From contig NW_004624778.1 of assembly GCF_000247695.1 (NCBI RefSeq), positions 13,937,020 through 14,001,019 of the forward strand: DNA of 64,000 nucleotides, in the 5' to 3' direction. The stretch's first letter is position 1; each line of letters opens with the position of its first letter. Of this stretch, positions 51,300 to 63,920 are shown piece by piece. The notes under the pieces were generated by a model, which did not search any database, was not told the DNA's origin, and worked only from the letters and a program-made list of their open reading frames with translations. Source of the DNA: Heterocephalus glaber (lineage: Eukaryota; Chordata; Mammalia; Rodentia; Bathyergidae). The position numbers and the translations under genes are program-made.

Positions 51300-53015
51300 T
51301 CTGAGGGTAACCATTCTGGTTTACACTAACATATTGTGCATAGAGAACTAACTCAGGAGGTTGGTTTAGACCTTGCCTTTGAGCATCTAACAGGCGACTT
51401 CTAATATTTAGAGATTTTCCATTTCAACTCTACAAATTTGGAGCCAGTCAGTGGTGTAACTGACTAGAACTTATTTACCAATTCAAAGCCCATGCACTCT
51501 CCTTTGATAATAAGGAGAAATCTCTGCACGTCACTCTCTCTAATAGAAAGAAAAGTGTGTTTGTGTTCCTGGAAGTGAGGCTGATTAAATTCCTGGCTTC
51601 GGGTCTCAGTTCTGTGAGGTCTACAGCAGCAAATAAATAATACAGATGAAGTAGATATAAAAAGGAAAGGCCCAGACACCTCATAAACTTCAGTAGACTA
51701 TTGCAGAGAAGGCTGATACCAGCAATGTAGGATGCTGCCGCTGGGGTGTATCCTCAATCAAATACCAGAGGCTCCCACACATGGGAGGGACCCGGTGATC
51801 TGGGATAAAGTCACTGAAATAGGGTTAGTCTAGGAGAGCCTTGTGACAGTGCTGCTAGAATGTTCTTTACTGCATGAACAACTTCCTTTTTTATTATATT
51901 TTCTTCCTACACTGGTAGGAAGAATAATTTACAGAATGTTATGTGTCTGGCTTTTGTGACAGAAAAATGGGTGACTGCTCTAATTTCCGTGGGTGAAGGA
52001 GGAAAAGCTTCAGAGTCATTCACTGGGGTGAGCCAGCTGGGTGCCTACGTGAGCATTTTTGCAGTCTAATTAGGATGAGTTACATAAAGTGTAGTTTGGG
52101 CTAAGCTGCCTTCTTGCAAAGTTAACTCAGAATTTCTGCCTCTTAGCCTTCAAAATGGAGAACTAGAAAAGAGCACAGTGGAGGTCAGGCAGGGGGAGCT
52201 TTTGCCATTTCTGAAATAACAGACGATTAAGTGAATGAATATCAGCCCTTAAAATCCTCTGAATGGAAAGTGCCTCCCTTTGATGTCTTTGAAGAACCAC
52301 ATACTCTTAACTGGGGCTCTGTGCTTAGTTAGGCCCAAAGTGAATAATAAAGCAGTTAAGGGCCTTGTCTTGGTGCCTGACATTTAAACAGACCTTGCAG
52401 GTGCTGGGAACTCTAGAAGAACAATAGCATTCAGGCAGGCATCTTGATAGTTGTTCAAGAAATGCCATGGCAACATCTCTGTGAAGTCTGCGGGGGCAGA
52501 TGGGCTGTGGTAACATCCAAGTTCATGCCATGTGTGCGCATGTGTTTTGCATACATCACCTTCCTTGGAAATCCTCATGTACCTCTATGTATTTGGTCAC
52601 ACGTCCTTCATCAGCTACCCCAAAGTGGCTCCTAATTGTACTCCAAACTAAGAACAAGGAGCAAAACCAAATCCATTCATCAGTGAGGGGGTCAGAGAAG
52701 AGTCTGCCCATAAGCCTATGCTACTCAGGTGAGGCTAAGAACGAAGAGGCGATTTCTAGCTTACACAGTTCTGCAGACATGCAGTTTATGTGCAGGTAGC
52801 AAGAACAGTAATAGTTTTCACAGTCTGGAACTTTGAGAGAGATTTGGATTCTTTCTGCAGATAGAACAAAATTTAAAGAGTCTTTTTTCAACTTGATAGT
52901 TTAGTTTTAGAGAAGATTGAAAGTAACTATTTTTTAAAGATTTAGTGGTTTCAGTATGTGCCATCAACTACATTTTTAGGATTTATAAAATATCCTTGAT
53001 GTGTTTAGATAAAAC
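51300..53015. other. Unassigned intergenic sequence
   Basis: No gene or repeat family recognised. Overlapping open frames near 52.3-52.8 kb have no motif or splice context. Confidence 0.45.
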
Positions 53016-53021
53016 ATCCTT

Positions 53022-53166
53022 AGGCCAGGTGTGATGCTGTACTTCTGTAATCTTAGCACTCAGGTGGCCAAGGCAGGAGGATTGCAAGTTTGAAGCCAGC
53101 CTGGGCTACATAGCAAATTCAAGGCTAGCCTGAACTACATGGAAAGACTCTGTCTCAAAAAAAAAT
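53022..53166 (+). mobile_element. B1 SINE
   Basis: GGCCAGGTGTGATGCTGTAC, GGCCAAGGCAGGAGGATTGC, GAAGCCAGCCTGGGCTACAT, the duplicated CAAGGCTAGCCTGAACTACA and GACTCTGTCTCAAAAA. Confidence 0.93.
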
Positions 53167-53374
53167 ATTCTTTACCTTTCTATCTGAAAACCAAGAAAGG
53201 GCTAGAGATGAGTTGGGGAATGAGAGAAGAAAAGCTAAGAGGAGTGGAATAAACATTTACTGGTCTGCTTCTCTATGTAAGAGATTCTGATATCTGCTTT
53301 ATATGTATGCTCATTTTATTCCTCATGACAAGTGCTTAAATAGTTGGAGAAATGGCTTTAGTTTCTTTCTTTCA

Positions 53375-53720
53375 CATATTCATTCAACAAATGCTTATTG
53401 TGTGCTTGTGATCCAGGCACAGAACTAGACCCTAGAAACCCTCACTTTCAGGGAACTTATATGGTAGAGGGGTCATCTATATCAATCAAATAGGTACACA
53501 AAGATGATAAGAAATGAGAAAGGGAGGTAAATGGTATTATGGGAATAGTCAATGGGAGATGAGAGAATCTTTCCTTTAAAAAGTTAAATTGAGCTGAGAT
53601 CTTAAGAGCAAACAGGAAATAATTATAAATAAAGTGAGAAACCAAAAGCATATTCCAGCAGGTGGACAAAGGGGCATGTGCAAAGGCTCTGTGACAGAAA
53701 GAAGTGGGACTGATATGAGG
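53375..53720 (+). mobile_element. L2 LINE 3' fragment
   Basis: ATTCATTCAACAAATGCTTA, GGCACAGAACTAGACCCTAG, ATATTCCAGCAGGTGGACAA and GCATGTGCAAAGGCTCTGTG match L2 3' order. Confidence 0.7.
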
Positions 53721-54338
53721 AAGCTGATGTTGGCCAAATCTGTTTCTCTGTGTTCTTAACTGAAAATAACAGAAGAACCTAGACAATTTTTGCTGAAGAG
53801 GAGCTTATTAGAAGATGGGGTAGCTTATACTGTACCCTGAACAATTGCAGAAGTAAGTCCAGTAACTATGTAAAACATAATCCTGGGGAGCTTGTACCGT
53901 GAAGATGCCACTGACCCTAGTATCACTAGTGACACTGGCAATGGGCACTGGACACTGTCATTACCCTCATAAGAAAGGATTCCTGCTTCATTGTCACAAT
54001 TTGCTAAATCAATAACTGCCCAGCTATGTCTAACTGGCAGAGCTAGCTTACACATCTGCTCCTAGCCACAAGGCAGGCTTAGAAAGCACAGTAGACATGA
54101 GAAACAGCTTCAAAGTGTGCCTGACAGGAAGAATTCCCTCAGTATTGCCCTTTAGGCCCATTGCATCATTCCACTGGTGCCTATAAAACATGCAGTGTTC
54201 TGAAAAGTCAGACTTGCTAGGAAACCCCTTTAGTTAAGAGAGGATGATACTACGATAGGTGAGAGGCAGTGAGAATGTGAGGAGCTCCCTTGTGACACTT
54301 GTATGAGACTTGAGAAGCATTTGGACACACTAATACAG

Positions 54339-54648
54339 TCAGCCCTCCTTGCCCGGCTGCCAATGGAAAATATTTAGAAAAGAAATTGTGTCTCTACTGA
54401 ACATACAGACCTTTTTCCTAGTCATTATTAACTAAAGAATACAGAAAAAGGACTCTTTACATAGCATTTACATTATAGTAGGTGTTATAAGTAATCTAGA
54501 GTTGTTCTGAAGTATACAAGAGGATGAGCTTAGGTTACATGCAAACATTATGCTAATTTATTAAAGGGACTTGAGTATCCAAGGATTTGGGGGTCTGAGG
54601 GGGTTCTAGAGCCAATTCCCTATGGATATTGAGAGATGAGTGGACAAT
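54339..54648 (+). mobile_element. MER2/Tigger-like DNA transposon
   Basis: It begins TACAGTCAGCCCTCCTTGCC, continues through GTCTCTACTGAACATACAGA, ATAAGTAATCTAGAGTTGTT and GGGACTTGAGTATCCAAGGA, and ends TATGGATATTGAGAGATGAG. This is the MER2-type TcMar-Tigger order, apparently near full length. Confidence 0.82.
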
Positions 54649-54649
54649 G

Positions 54650-55245
54650 TATTAGTTTCTATTGTTACATAATAAACTACCTTAAAACAGCATCTTAAAA
54701 CAAGAAAAAAGTCTATTATAAAAATCTATTATGGGCTGGGGATTTAGCTCAGTGGCACTGCACCTGCCTCGTAAGCACAAGGTCCTGAGTCAATCCCCCA
54801 TATCAAAAAAAGTCCATTATATCACATAAAGTGAGTTATCTGAGAGTGGCTTAGCTGGATGGCTATGGCTCATGGTTTCTCACATAACAGTGATCCAAAT
54901 GTCACTTGAGGCTATAGTCATCTGAAGGCTGGACAAGCTGAGCGTCCACTTCCAAGGTGATCCACTCAAGATGTTGGCAGGAGTCCTCAATTCCCTCTTG
55001 GCTATGTGCCTCTCCTCAGGCTGCTATAGCATTTTCATGACATGGCAACTGGCTTGTCTTAGAACAGTGATCCAGGAAAGGAATCAAGGCAGAAACCACA
55101 GCATTGTTTTAAAACCTAGCTTTAGAAGCTGCATATTGCCACTTCTGCTATATTCCATTGGTCACCTGTACCACCCTTGATACAGTGCGGAAAGGCATGA
55201 ATGCTGGGAGGCAGAAATCACTGGGAGCCATTCTACCCTGTGTTG
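54650..55245 (-). mobile_element. MaLR LTR (MLT1-like), antisense, with nested ID
   Basis: GTATTAGTTTCTATTGTTAC, CTGAAGGCTGGACAAGCTGA, AGATGTTGGCAGGAGTCCTC and AATCACTGGGAGCCATTCTA follow antisense MLT1 order. The ID at 54733-54812 interrupts it. Confidence 0.7.
54733..54812 (+). mobile_element. ID SINE nested in MaLR LTR
   Basis: GGGCTGGGGATTTAGCTCAG to GAGTCAATCCCCCATATC and a short A-run. Flanks resemble AAAGTCTATTAT/AAAGTCCATTAT. Confidence 0.93.
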
Positions 55246-55864
55246 TTTCTACTTGTTAATGGAGTGCCACTGGGCACATCTGGGTTTATTGCTTTGTATA
55301 TCAGAAAGTGAAAATAAACTCACATGTTTTATCATTTGGCGACTAGAAACTCAATTTCTAGTCATGTCTAGTAGCAGTCTAGGAACTGTTTCTTAAAAGG
55401 AGAGTGGTTACTTTTGAAAGAGGATTTTCTACTTGGGGTTTACTGCTGCTCCTTCTAGCATGCAGATTTACCACAGATGGCCAAAAGGATTAACTGCCAA
55501 AGTTGACTGCACTACAGCTTTGACCAGCTGAAGAAACTGACCCCCACCCAAAGCTAGAGCATATAAATGAATCAGAGTGACACAGCTACAACAAAACAGA
55601 CAATAATAACAATCCAGAATGTGGACATGCTATAAAATTGTGAAGATACACTGTGCCCTCAGTAGGAGAAATAATTTTCTTCTGTTTTTGTTTTGTTTTG
55701 TCTTTTTAGGATAGATTTATTTTTTATAAACCACCTTGTATACAAGCTGCATACAAGGTTCCAGAGGTTGGGCAAATCTGTTTTTACAGAGACAGCTTTG
55801 GGAGCAGCAGTCACAGTTGCTCTGTCACTTGACTGAATTAGTGTCTTTTCTTTCTTTCTTTTTT

Positions 55865-55946
55865 CTTTTTGGTACTGGAGATCGAACTCAAGTCCTTGTG
55901 CTTGCGGGGCAGGTGGTAGAACCACTGAGTAAAATCCCTGACCCAG
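55865..55946 (-). mobile_element. ID SINE with target duplication
   Basis: TTTTTGGTACTGGAGATCGA to CTGAGTAAAATCCCTGACCC. TTAGTGTCTTTTC flanks both sides (about 55838 and 55948). Confidence 0.95.
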
Positions 55947-55969
55947 TTAGTGTCTTTTCTAAGATGTAG

Positions 55970-57465
55970 CTGTCTTTTATATTAACCAAGCATAATTCAA
56001 AAGGTGATATAATGGGAGTCAACTTCCCTACATCTTTCATTAGATTTCTTTAGTTCTCCTGGGGATGCAGTACTAGTTTTGGTTTCCAGTTTTTGTAGCT
56101 CCAGGATCTTGTTGTTTTTTCCTATCATAGTAGCCCTTTTTCCTCAGATCAGGAACCTCATGCAGAATTTCTGTCCATTGTAGAGCATATATGTATTCCC
56201 AAGTCTACATTCAGGAATAAGGAAATAATTTTGAGTCATTGTTGGAATCTCACCACACTATCACAAGATGGATTCAGGTCAAACTTCACTCATCACGTGA
56301 TCATTGCAATTCCCTCTCTGATGATCCACTGTGGTATTCTGGGACCCTTGAAATTAGTGTTATTTCAGAACCTGTAACTGATAATCCCTAAGAAGTCTAA
56401 ATAGTTGCCATCCCTCAATGTCCTTTTGCCCCTTTTGGCCATAGTTCCCTTTGGACAAGACTGAAAGCAATACTTTAATATGTTCTTGGTGATCCACAGG
56501 GTCTTCCCCTTGCAATGCCTCATCTTTCAGAGCACTGTAAGTCTGAGATGGAGTATCATTGCAGGCACTCTGTGTCCACCTGTATCTTTTGTGTCCCTTT
56601 TTATTATTTCTGTGTACCTCTTCACTGGTTTCTGGGTCCTTTTGTTTCTAATTTCCCATACCTGGAATTTTCTTCAGAGCTCTGCCCTTGGGCTATTGGC
56701 GCCAAGTTGACTACATACAGAGAGAGCTGGAAGTATCTTTGGATTTCTCTTGGGGGTACATAGAAGATAGAGGAGTAGGATTGTCATGATAAATCCACTT
56801 CAATATTCCTATATTCCCCAAGGCATTGGATTCTTTCTTACATCTTTGCTGCTTAAAGTGTATGAAGATCAGAAGTCCTGGTGTCACTTGGGAACTTGTT
56901 AAAAATTCACAATCTTGGACTGTACCCCGGATCATGCTAAATCAGAATTTTGATGAGACTCCCATGCTATTCATATGCACATTAGAGTTTAAGAAATAGT
57001 AACCTAAAACTGATATGCCAGCAAACTTCTGGCATCTCAGCATTTTACAGTTAGGCCACCCCTGAGCACAGGTATCAGTCAACTAATTGAAAACATAACT
57101 GAAATCACTTCCAGCTCCTCAACCTAGCATATTGAATGTGGAGTTTCCAGTCCACACAAATGCCAGTAAATTCAGCCAGATCTAAAACTATGTTTTTCCT
57201 TCCTTGGTCTAGACCTACATTCTGTAAATTTTTGAAGATAAATATGAGCAATATCTGCAAATCCTTTGTTGTGTACATCTTTCCCTGGGTTTGTCTTCTC
57301 ATTACATTCCAGTCATAAGTCTGGGAACAATGAGGAGTGGCAGGGAAAATTTATAAGAACCGGTTCACTGGCAAGGGACTTGCCTCAACCACAACCCTCT
57401 AGAGTCCTCAAGCAAAGTAAGGATAGTGTCATGAAAAGATTCCTACTGGGGTTGGGATGCTTGGG
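55970..57465. other. Unassigned intergenic sequence
   Basis: No gene or repeat recognised with confidence. Confidence 0.4.
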
Positions 57466-57470
57466 AGGTG

Positions 57471-58376
57471 CTATGGTTTGAATGTTGCCCAGAATTCATG
57501 TGTCAGAAACTTAATCCCCAATGAAATTGGCAACAGTGTCGAGAGGTGGGATCTTGAAGAAAGGCTTAGCACATGAGGGTTCTGCCCTCATGAATGGATT
57601 AATACCATTATCACAGAGTAGGTTAGTTGTCATGGGAGTGGGTTCCTGATAAAATAATAAGTTCAGCCCCATTCCCTACTCTTTTCTCACTCTTGTGTGT
57701 TATATAAGACAGATATCTGCTACATGGGATCGTAATGGCAGATTTACAGTCCACAGTGTGGCAGCTCTTAGTGGTATAGCAAGATCAGGCCAAGAAGAAT
57801 CGAGAACACACCCAGAAGTTGGAAGCAAGTATACAGCTTTATTACTCCAGCAGGCTGATAGGGGATTTCTCCACAAAGTGATCACCCCAGAGCTGGTAGT
57901 GAACAGGGTTTATATGGATCAAGGGAAGAGGGGCAGGGATACAAGAAGCAAGGCATTTAACATCAGTTTATTGGTTGAGGAAGTTACATTCAGTTTACAT
58001 GATTGGATAGTAAAGTACACAGGAGTTCACTTCATTTGCATATGGTGGGAAAGTGGGGATTGCATCATGTTAAGGATACAGACACTGAGAACAAAGGACA
58101 GGAAGGAGGACATGCCTGGGTAGCCTCAGACATGTGTTAGGTGTGGGAGGCGGTATGAGCTGGGAGTGACTCTTTGTCAGTTAGGTCAGCTAGCCGCAGG
58201 AAAAGCTTTTTGCTCAGAAGTCATTTTTCTGGCTCAGGATGACACAGAAGAAGACCCTTACTAGATGCAGCTTCTCAATCTTGAACTAAAAAAAGTCTGT
58301 TCATTATAAATTACAGAGCCTGTGATAAATACAGAGCCTGTGTGATTTTGTGATAACACAAAACAGAATAAGGCAA
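57471..58376 (+). mobile_element. MaLR LTR (THE1/MST-like) split by a younger LTR
   Basis: The left part is TGCTATGGTTTGAATGTTGC through GTGTCGAGAGGTGGGATCTT and CCCTCATGAATGGATTAATA, to about 57690. The right part resumes near 58231 with GATGACACAGAAGAAGACCC, TAGATGCAGCTTCTCAATCT, TTATAAATTACAGAGCCTGT and TTTTGTGATAACACAAAACA. Together they make one LTR. Confidence 0.8.
57692..58230 (-). mobile_element. ERV LTR, antisense, nested in MaLR LTR
   Basis: On the minus strand there is a TATA-like CCATATAAACCC (about 57915), then AGTAATAAAGC (about 57845) and a GTTCTCGATTCTTCTTGGCC stretch in R/U5 position. CCAATCATG and CCAATAAAC motifs lie in U3. The exact ends and target duplication were not resolved. 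Confidence 0.65.
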
Positions 58377-58743
58377 GAAGCATTTGAATCCTCCCGTTAT
58401 ATCACATTTCATCCCAATCCACGACTTCCTAATTGATTCAAAAAATGAAGGAATGAGGCTATGAATTAACCTAATATTGTATTTCAACAACTTATAGGTT
58501 AAAATTTGAGTTCAATTTTTGCATATTTCAGTTTTACAGCCTTAAAAGGTTACAAATTATTTCAATAGCCATTATTTCTATTTCTATTTTGAGCTGAGTA
58601 CTTAAGACCTAGAGTTTGTTATTCTTATTTTTTTAAGTTCTTTGTAGTCATAAAGAAACAACAACCTTATTACCTAGTCCTTGAGCACTTGTACTTTTGA
58701 TGACTTTTCTATGTCATATACTATTTAATGCCCCAAGCCCTAC

Positions 58744-58832
58744 TTTTTTTGGCGGGGGTGTTTACCGGGGATCGAACTCAGGACCTTGCGCTTGTGAGGC
58801 GGCAGCACCACTTAGCTAAATCCCCGGCCCCC
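58744..58832 (-). mobile_element. ID SINE with target duplication
   Basis: TTTACCGGGGATCGAACTCA to TTAGCTAAATCCCCGGCCCC. CCAAGCCCTACTT flanks it at about 58733 and 58834. Confidence 0.95.
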
Positions 58833-58839
58833 CAAGCCC

Positions 58840-61210
58840 TACTTGTAATGGACACTGTATTCCAGATAATATAGAAAATAATTTAACTAACAGTTTGATC
58901 ACTGGATATAATGTTTTGATATGCTAGATTTTATTGATTTTATCTTCAACCATAGTAAATAATCAAGTTCATATCCACCCCCCACACACACACACCATTG
59001 TACGGGTCCACTCTCTGCAACCACTCCCAGAACAAATTATATGTCAGAGGTTTTTCTTTTTTTTTAAATCTCAAGCAAAATAAGTCTACTCTGGTTAACT
59101 TAAGCACAAAAAGAATTTATTAGAGGATACTGAGCAGCTCCCAAACTTTCCAGGAAGGCAGAAGAATTAGAAGGATCATTCAAAATCTTGCATTTAGAAC
59201 TGGTTTTGGGAGCCCCTAGAACTGCTTGCAGGGGCACAACCTCTTCTCCCGGCTCTGCTGATGTTGCCATTAATTGTCAATGACTTTCCTTTTGCTACTA
59301 TGTCTCCTTCCCCTGCTGTCTCTGAAGACTGGTTATGACAATAACCATGACTTTCATCCTCATCCTAACAGATTGTACCGTGTTATATTTCTCTGTGTCA
59401 CAAGCTCCATAGTCTGGTGTGCAGGAAACTGACTGCCAGGGAGGAAGCCACATGCCCATCCCTTAGCTGCAAGGGAGGCTGTGGATAAAAGTTTTCAGCT
59501 TCAGTAGTGGCAGGAAGTCTCCGCTGCTCTCAAAAATTAATAAGTTGGGAAATGCCCCAAGCAAAGGAAGAGGTTCATGTTACTGGTTCCATTATAGTTC
59601 ACGTGGTTGAATACAGACATCAAGAATGAGAGTGGGCATGATGATCCTGGAGATGTAAGCAGGGACCAGATTATCAGAGTTTAAAGGCTTATTTGAAGGT
59701 TGGTTTCTTCTAAAAGCAGCAGAAGATGTTAAAGGGTCTTAAATTGAGAAAGAATTGTCACATGAACGGCCTTTGCATTATAATATAGAGTGAGAGAAAC
59801 TTTAGGCTTATCGGTCAGGCTGTTTCATGTATTCAGATGAGAGATAATGGTATCATAAGCAGTGTTGGTGACAAAGAGGAAGAGTTGAATTCAGTAGAAA
59901 TGATGATGGTTGGACACAGGGGAACGAGGGAGACAAAAGTATCACAAATAACTTCTGGGTTTTGGCTTGTATCCCTGGATGAATGGTGGTACCATTCACA
60001 GGGGTAGTATACTTGGTTCAGATTGGGACAGGTATAGAAGTTGTGCATGGTGAGTGGTATTGAAAATCTTCTGATTGCTTTTAAATAAGCTAAACTTGAT
60101 TGGAATCCCTTTGACATATCCAAAAGATGATTTTGGAAGATAGTTTTATATATAGATCAAAATCTCAGAGGAAATATGTGGGGTGAAAATATGAACATAC
60201 ATGCCACTGTAAGTTGCCCTTCAAAAATGCCAGTGTGAATGAGATAATTTGATGAGCGTGTCTAGGGCAGCATGGTTCCAGAATTAAGTCTGTAGGGCTG
60301 GGATATTTCAGTGGTCAGATTGGTAGACCTTGTTTGTTGCTTTCTTACTACCAGTGTCCTTTCCTAACAGAACCCCAGTTTTGTTAAGATATTTCCCATT
60401 CTTATGCAGCTCTGTGCTTCTGGAGAATCTTCAGTTCTACATGGAACCTAGTTAGCATAAGAGTAAATCTTACTCATTTTTGCAATAGTGGTTCAGGAAT
60501 GGCCATGTGACTCAATGCTTGCCAATGAGAAATGAGAGAAAACCAGTTCTTGGCCTTTGGGAAGGTTGTCCTTGCTTCCAAATAAGGACCAAAAAGAAAG
60601 ATGGTTTCAGGTACAAGAGGACATTTAGATCTAAAATGGCCCGAAAGCCTCATGTGTTTGGAAGGTGATTTGATTTGATGGGATTTGGACTAGCTGTTAG
60701 GAGGTACGATCTGCTCAAAGAAGCGGGTTACTGGAGGTGTGAACTGGAAGGTTTTATCTCCCTTCTGGGATCTTCCCTTGACTCTCTGCTTTGTGGGTGC
60801 TACATGAGCAGTTTTCAGCTGCCCAGGTCCTTCCATCATGCTTCCCTGCATTGGAGCTGGCCAGCTATAGACTAACAAATGTCACCCAAAATAAGCCTCT
60901 CCTTTAAGTTGTGGGATTTTGTCCCAATGATGAGGAAAGTGGCTAACATATGTGGATATCATCTTTGAGTCTAATTTGAGACTAGATGTGTTGTTTAGCA
61001 CTGCTGCTGCTGCTCTCCTGCTATAAACTTGAGGGTGGGACAGACAGACAGAAAAAGACTAAATACCTGGGGCCTTAAAGTCTTTGAATCCACTAATCTT
61101 GAAAACCTGTTGTATTTCTGTATTTCCTTTTACACCTTGTTATCTGTTTTTCATTGAGATATCTGTTGATTTCAGTAGAGAAGGACAAGAGTGCATATTT
61201 ATATCAGATC
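58840..61210. other. Unassigned intergenic sequence
   Basis: No gene recognised. A stretch at 59080-59480 (AATTTATTAGAGGATACTGA and onward) looks like an old interspersed repeat also hinted at 53770-54060, but I cannot name it. Confidence 0.4.
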
Positions 61211-61211
61211 C

Positions 61212-61292
61212 CAGAGTTAGTAAGACACCTGGGATTTGAACTCAAGTCTGTCCGAAGGCAAAGCCCATATTCCAGAACTATTGCCCTCCATG
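61212..61292 (+). repeat. MIR fragment (3' part)
   Basis: CACCTGGGATTTGAACTCAA then CCAGAACTATTGCCCTCC resemble the end of a MIR. Confidence 0.45.
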
Positions 61293-61335
61293 TGGAAGGA
61301 ACACCTGGGTTTTCATTAGTTGTCTCTTGATAGTC

Positions 61336-61445
61336 CTGAGGCAGGGGATGGCAAGTCCCAGATAGTAAGTATTTGAAGCTTTGCAGGCCATATGGTCTCT
61401 GTCTCAGCTCTCCAAACCTGTTATAATCAAAGTGGCAAAGTAGCA
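61336..61445 (+). mobile_element. hAT-Charlie MITE fragment
   Basis: CAGATAGTAAGTATTTGAAG, CTTTGCAGGCCATATGGTCT and AGTAGCAGTAGACAATATG are landmarks of a common Charlie-group MITE. A B1 piece follows. Confidence 0.65.
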
Positions 61446-61454
61446 GTAGACAAT

Positions 61455-61507
61455 ATGTCAGCATGTGGGTAGCTGGAACTACAAGTATGCACCACTGTGC
61501 CCAGCTA
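61455..61507 (-). mobile_element. B1/7SL SINE fragment
   Basis: GGGTAGCTGGAACTACAAGT and CACCACTGTGCCCAGCTA form an antisense 5' piece of a 7SL-derived SINE. Confidence 0.7.
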
Positions 61508-61509
61508 CA

Positions 61510-62635
61510 TGTAGGTTTTTGACCTGTGGGACCAGAAACATTTATTCTTCCCTCTTTATTTTGTTTCTACCCCAGAGCTTATAACAGTAATGAAAGTGTG
61601 AGCCAATGAGCATCTGGATCAGCAGAGTATTAGCCAGACCTAGGGAAAGAAAGGTGAGACAGGAAACCATCTGAAGCAATAAAGAACAGAATTTAATGAT
61701 GTTGCAGTAGCTGAGGAGAGTGAAAAATGCTTCCCTTTACTGCCTGGTGGGCATTCTCAGGGAAGGCACATATTAAAAGTAGTTCTCCACAGATGAGAAT
61801 ATTTAATATTTCAACTCAGCAGGAATACAGTCAAGAGCAGTGAATAGCAAGCACTGTGCTTCAATCTGCCTCAAGGAAGGCGAGCTCCGGCCTCAGTTCT
61901 ATCAATGCCTTTGTGCCAGGCCCCCATTCTTGCTCCAGGCTGGCTGTCTAGTACTTATGACAGGGTTGGCTCATTGTTTTATCACTGCTGGAGACAAGCC
62001 CCCAGAGGCTACAGGCCTGGGCAGAGAAGACAAGAAAAAATGAATCTACTTTATACTCCACCATCTCCATGTGCTGGATCAGGCGCCCACAGGACAGGTT
62101 AATTCCAGCCGTAGCGACTTGAGCAAGTCGGTCAGGAGGGAGAGTCACAAGCTGAATGTGACAAGCATTTATTTTCCCATTTGTGCTTTGAAGCCTGAGC
62201 TAGAAAAAAGAAGAGAATTCAAATGAAAAGAATTAGCTCCTCCTCACAGGTGTGCACCAAGCAGAGCCACACCCTATGAGCAGCCTGGCTTTGTGAGTTG
62301 AGGTGCAAGGCTGGGGACCAGGCTGGGAGCACTGAGCGGCTTTTTCAAAGGAGATTCTTCAACACAGAGTCATAACTTATTCATGCTTCATGAACGTACA
62401 CAGACACTCAAGTCCCTCCAACCCAGCATGCAGAATTGCTTCAATTAACAGCAAACAGATACCATTTGCAGCCCAAATTATGCCAGAGGCAGTGGTCAAG
62501 CCCAAAGCAAAGCAAATGATGTGAATATAGTAAATACTGACCTTTTCAGCCACAGAAAGACCTTGTGGCCATTTCCATATTTTGCTTAATCTGTAGTAAT
62601 AAACCAGAAAGTCTGAGCTTGATTTAATAGATAAG
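61510..62635. other. Unassigned intergenic sequence
   Basis: No gene or repeat recognised. Confidence 0.45.
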
Positions 62636-62642
62636 AGGTACC

Positions 62643-62747
62643 ATAATCCCAGCACCCAGAGGTTGAGGCAGGAGGATTAACTCTAGTTCAAGGCCAGCCA
62701 GGGCTATATAGCCAGACCCCGACTACAAAAAAAAAAAAAAAAAAAGA
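62643..62747 (+). mobile_element. B1 SINE, 5'-truncated, with target duplication
   Basis: ATAATCCCAGCACCCAGAGG, GTTCAAGGCCAGCCAGGGCT and AGCCAGACCCCGACTAC with a 20-base A-run. AAGAGGTACCA flanks both sides (about 62633 and 62745). The internal duplication seen in the other copies is missing. Confidence 0.9.
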
Positions 62748-62759
62748 GGTACCAATCAG

Positions 62760-63795
62760 AAATAGCACACTTGTTAGATAAGGTGAATGAGTGTTCTGTC
62801 TGGTTGGAACAAAGATCTGGAATATTTTAGTGGGACCTAAAGGTTTTGCCAATGCCCTTCATAACTATAGGCATTCAGAAGGAAAAAATAACAACAACAC
62901 TGAAAGCCAGAAGGGTTTCAAGATAGCCAGGTAGGGCTTTTTGATAAAGATTTTTGCAAGTCATTGTAGACACAGCGCACCTCAAATATTTTGGGAAAGT
63001 AGCCTGGAAATAACCATGTATTCCCATATTTATAGAATCCTATAGCTGGAGGTCCTTCTAAGATCACTTAGTTCAGTACTCTTGGCATAGTGCTTGGCAT
63101 GTTATAAATCCTAAATGTTGTTTGCCATCATCATCAACATCCTCAGGACCTTCCTAAATTAAGCCTATTCTTGCAATTAAGTTTTCACAGGATGAAGACT
63201 GACAACATCAACCATAGTTTCTAATTAAAACAGGAAGACAGTCCGAAAAATGTATGAGTTAGTACACTGAAACTTGACATTTGGAAGCAGTTAATTCCGA
63301 ACAGAATGTGTTGGCCTGAAAGGCCACATTCAGAGCAAAAGACCATATGGTGTCTTGGTTGGTAGCATCCGGCAGAGTGCTAGAGGAATTATTCTCAGGT
63401 TCAACTGTTTTCACTTTAAATGATCTGGAAAAGAGAACAGACCTTATGTACCTCCAGAGGTAAGTCAAGAGTTAAAGACAACTTGGATATAACTAGGAGT
63501 TGAAAAGTATTTGTCTCCATGATGGAAAACAAAGTATGATTTTACAGACAATGTTGAGAATGGCAGTCTGTGTTAATTAGCATGGGCTTCTGTGTCCCTG
63601 CCTTTTTAGAAATAATTTTGAAGCAGGCTAGGATTTTAATTAAAATGAAAAAAAAGAGGATTCACTGCATTCTCTTGTGTGAGTGCAATCAACAAAGTTA
63701 TATAATTAACAAGGTTACAGTTAGAGAAACTGGTGATGAATTTGCAGGTAGTTGGAATAACTTCATATGCAGCTCTTGTGATTTAGAGTCCTTAG
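62760..63795. other. Unassigned intergenic sequence
   Basis: No gene or repeat recognised. Confidence 0.45.
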
Positions 63796-63799
63796 AAAT

Positions 63800-63920
63800 T
63801 AGTTTAAAACTATTATTTTACAAGAAAAGAAACTGAAGTCTAGGGAAGTGATGTGACTTGCCCACATCCTACACAGTCAGTTAGTGACGTAATTTAGCTC
63901 TGCCAACCTCCATCCCATAC
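63800..63920 (+). mobile_element. MIR SINE fragment
   Basis: ATTTTACAAGAAAAGAAACT, GAAGTGATGTGACTTGCCCA, CACAGTCAGTTAGTGACGTA and CTCTGCCAACCTCCATCCC follow the MIR 3' consensus. Confidence 0.65.

Noticed and set aside
57695..58123. 142-codon open frame
   Set aside because: It is read against the sense of a nested LTR, with no retroviral or cellular protein motif.
62377..62655. 92-codon minus-strand open frame, possible exon of a neighbouring gene
   Set aside because: No matching family, and no coding neighbour is expected this close downstream of SKA1 by synteny with human.
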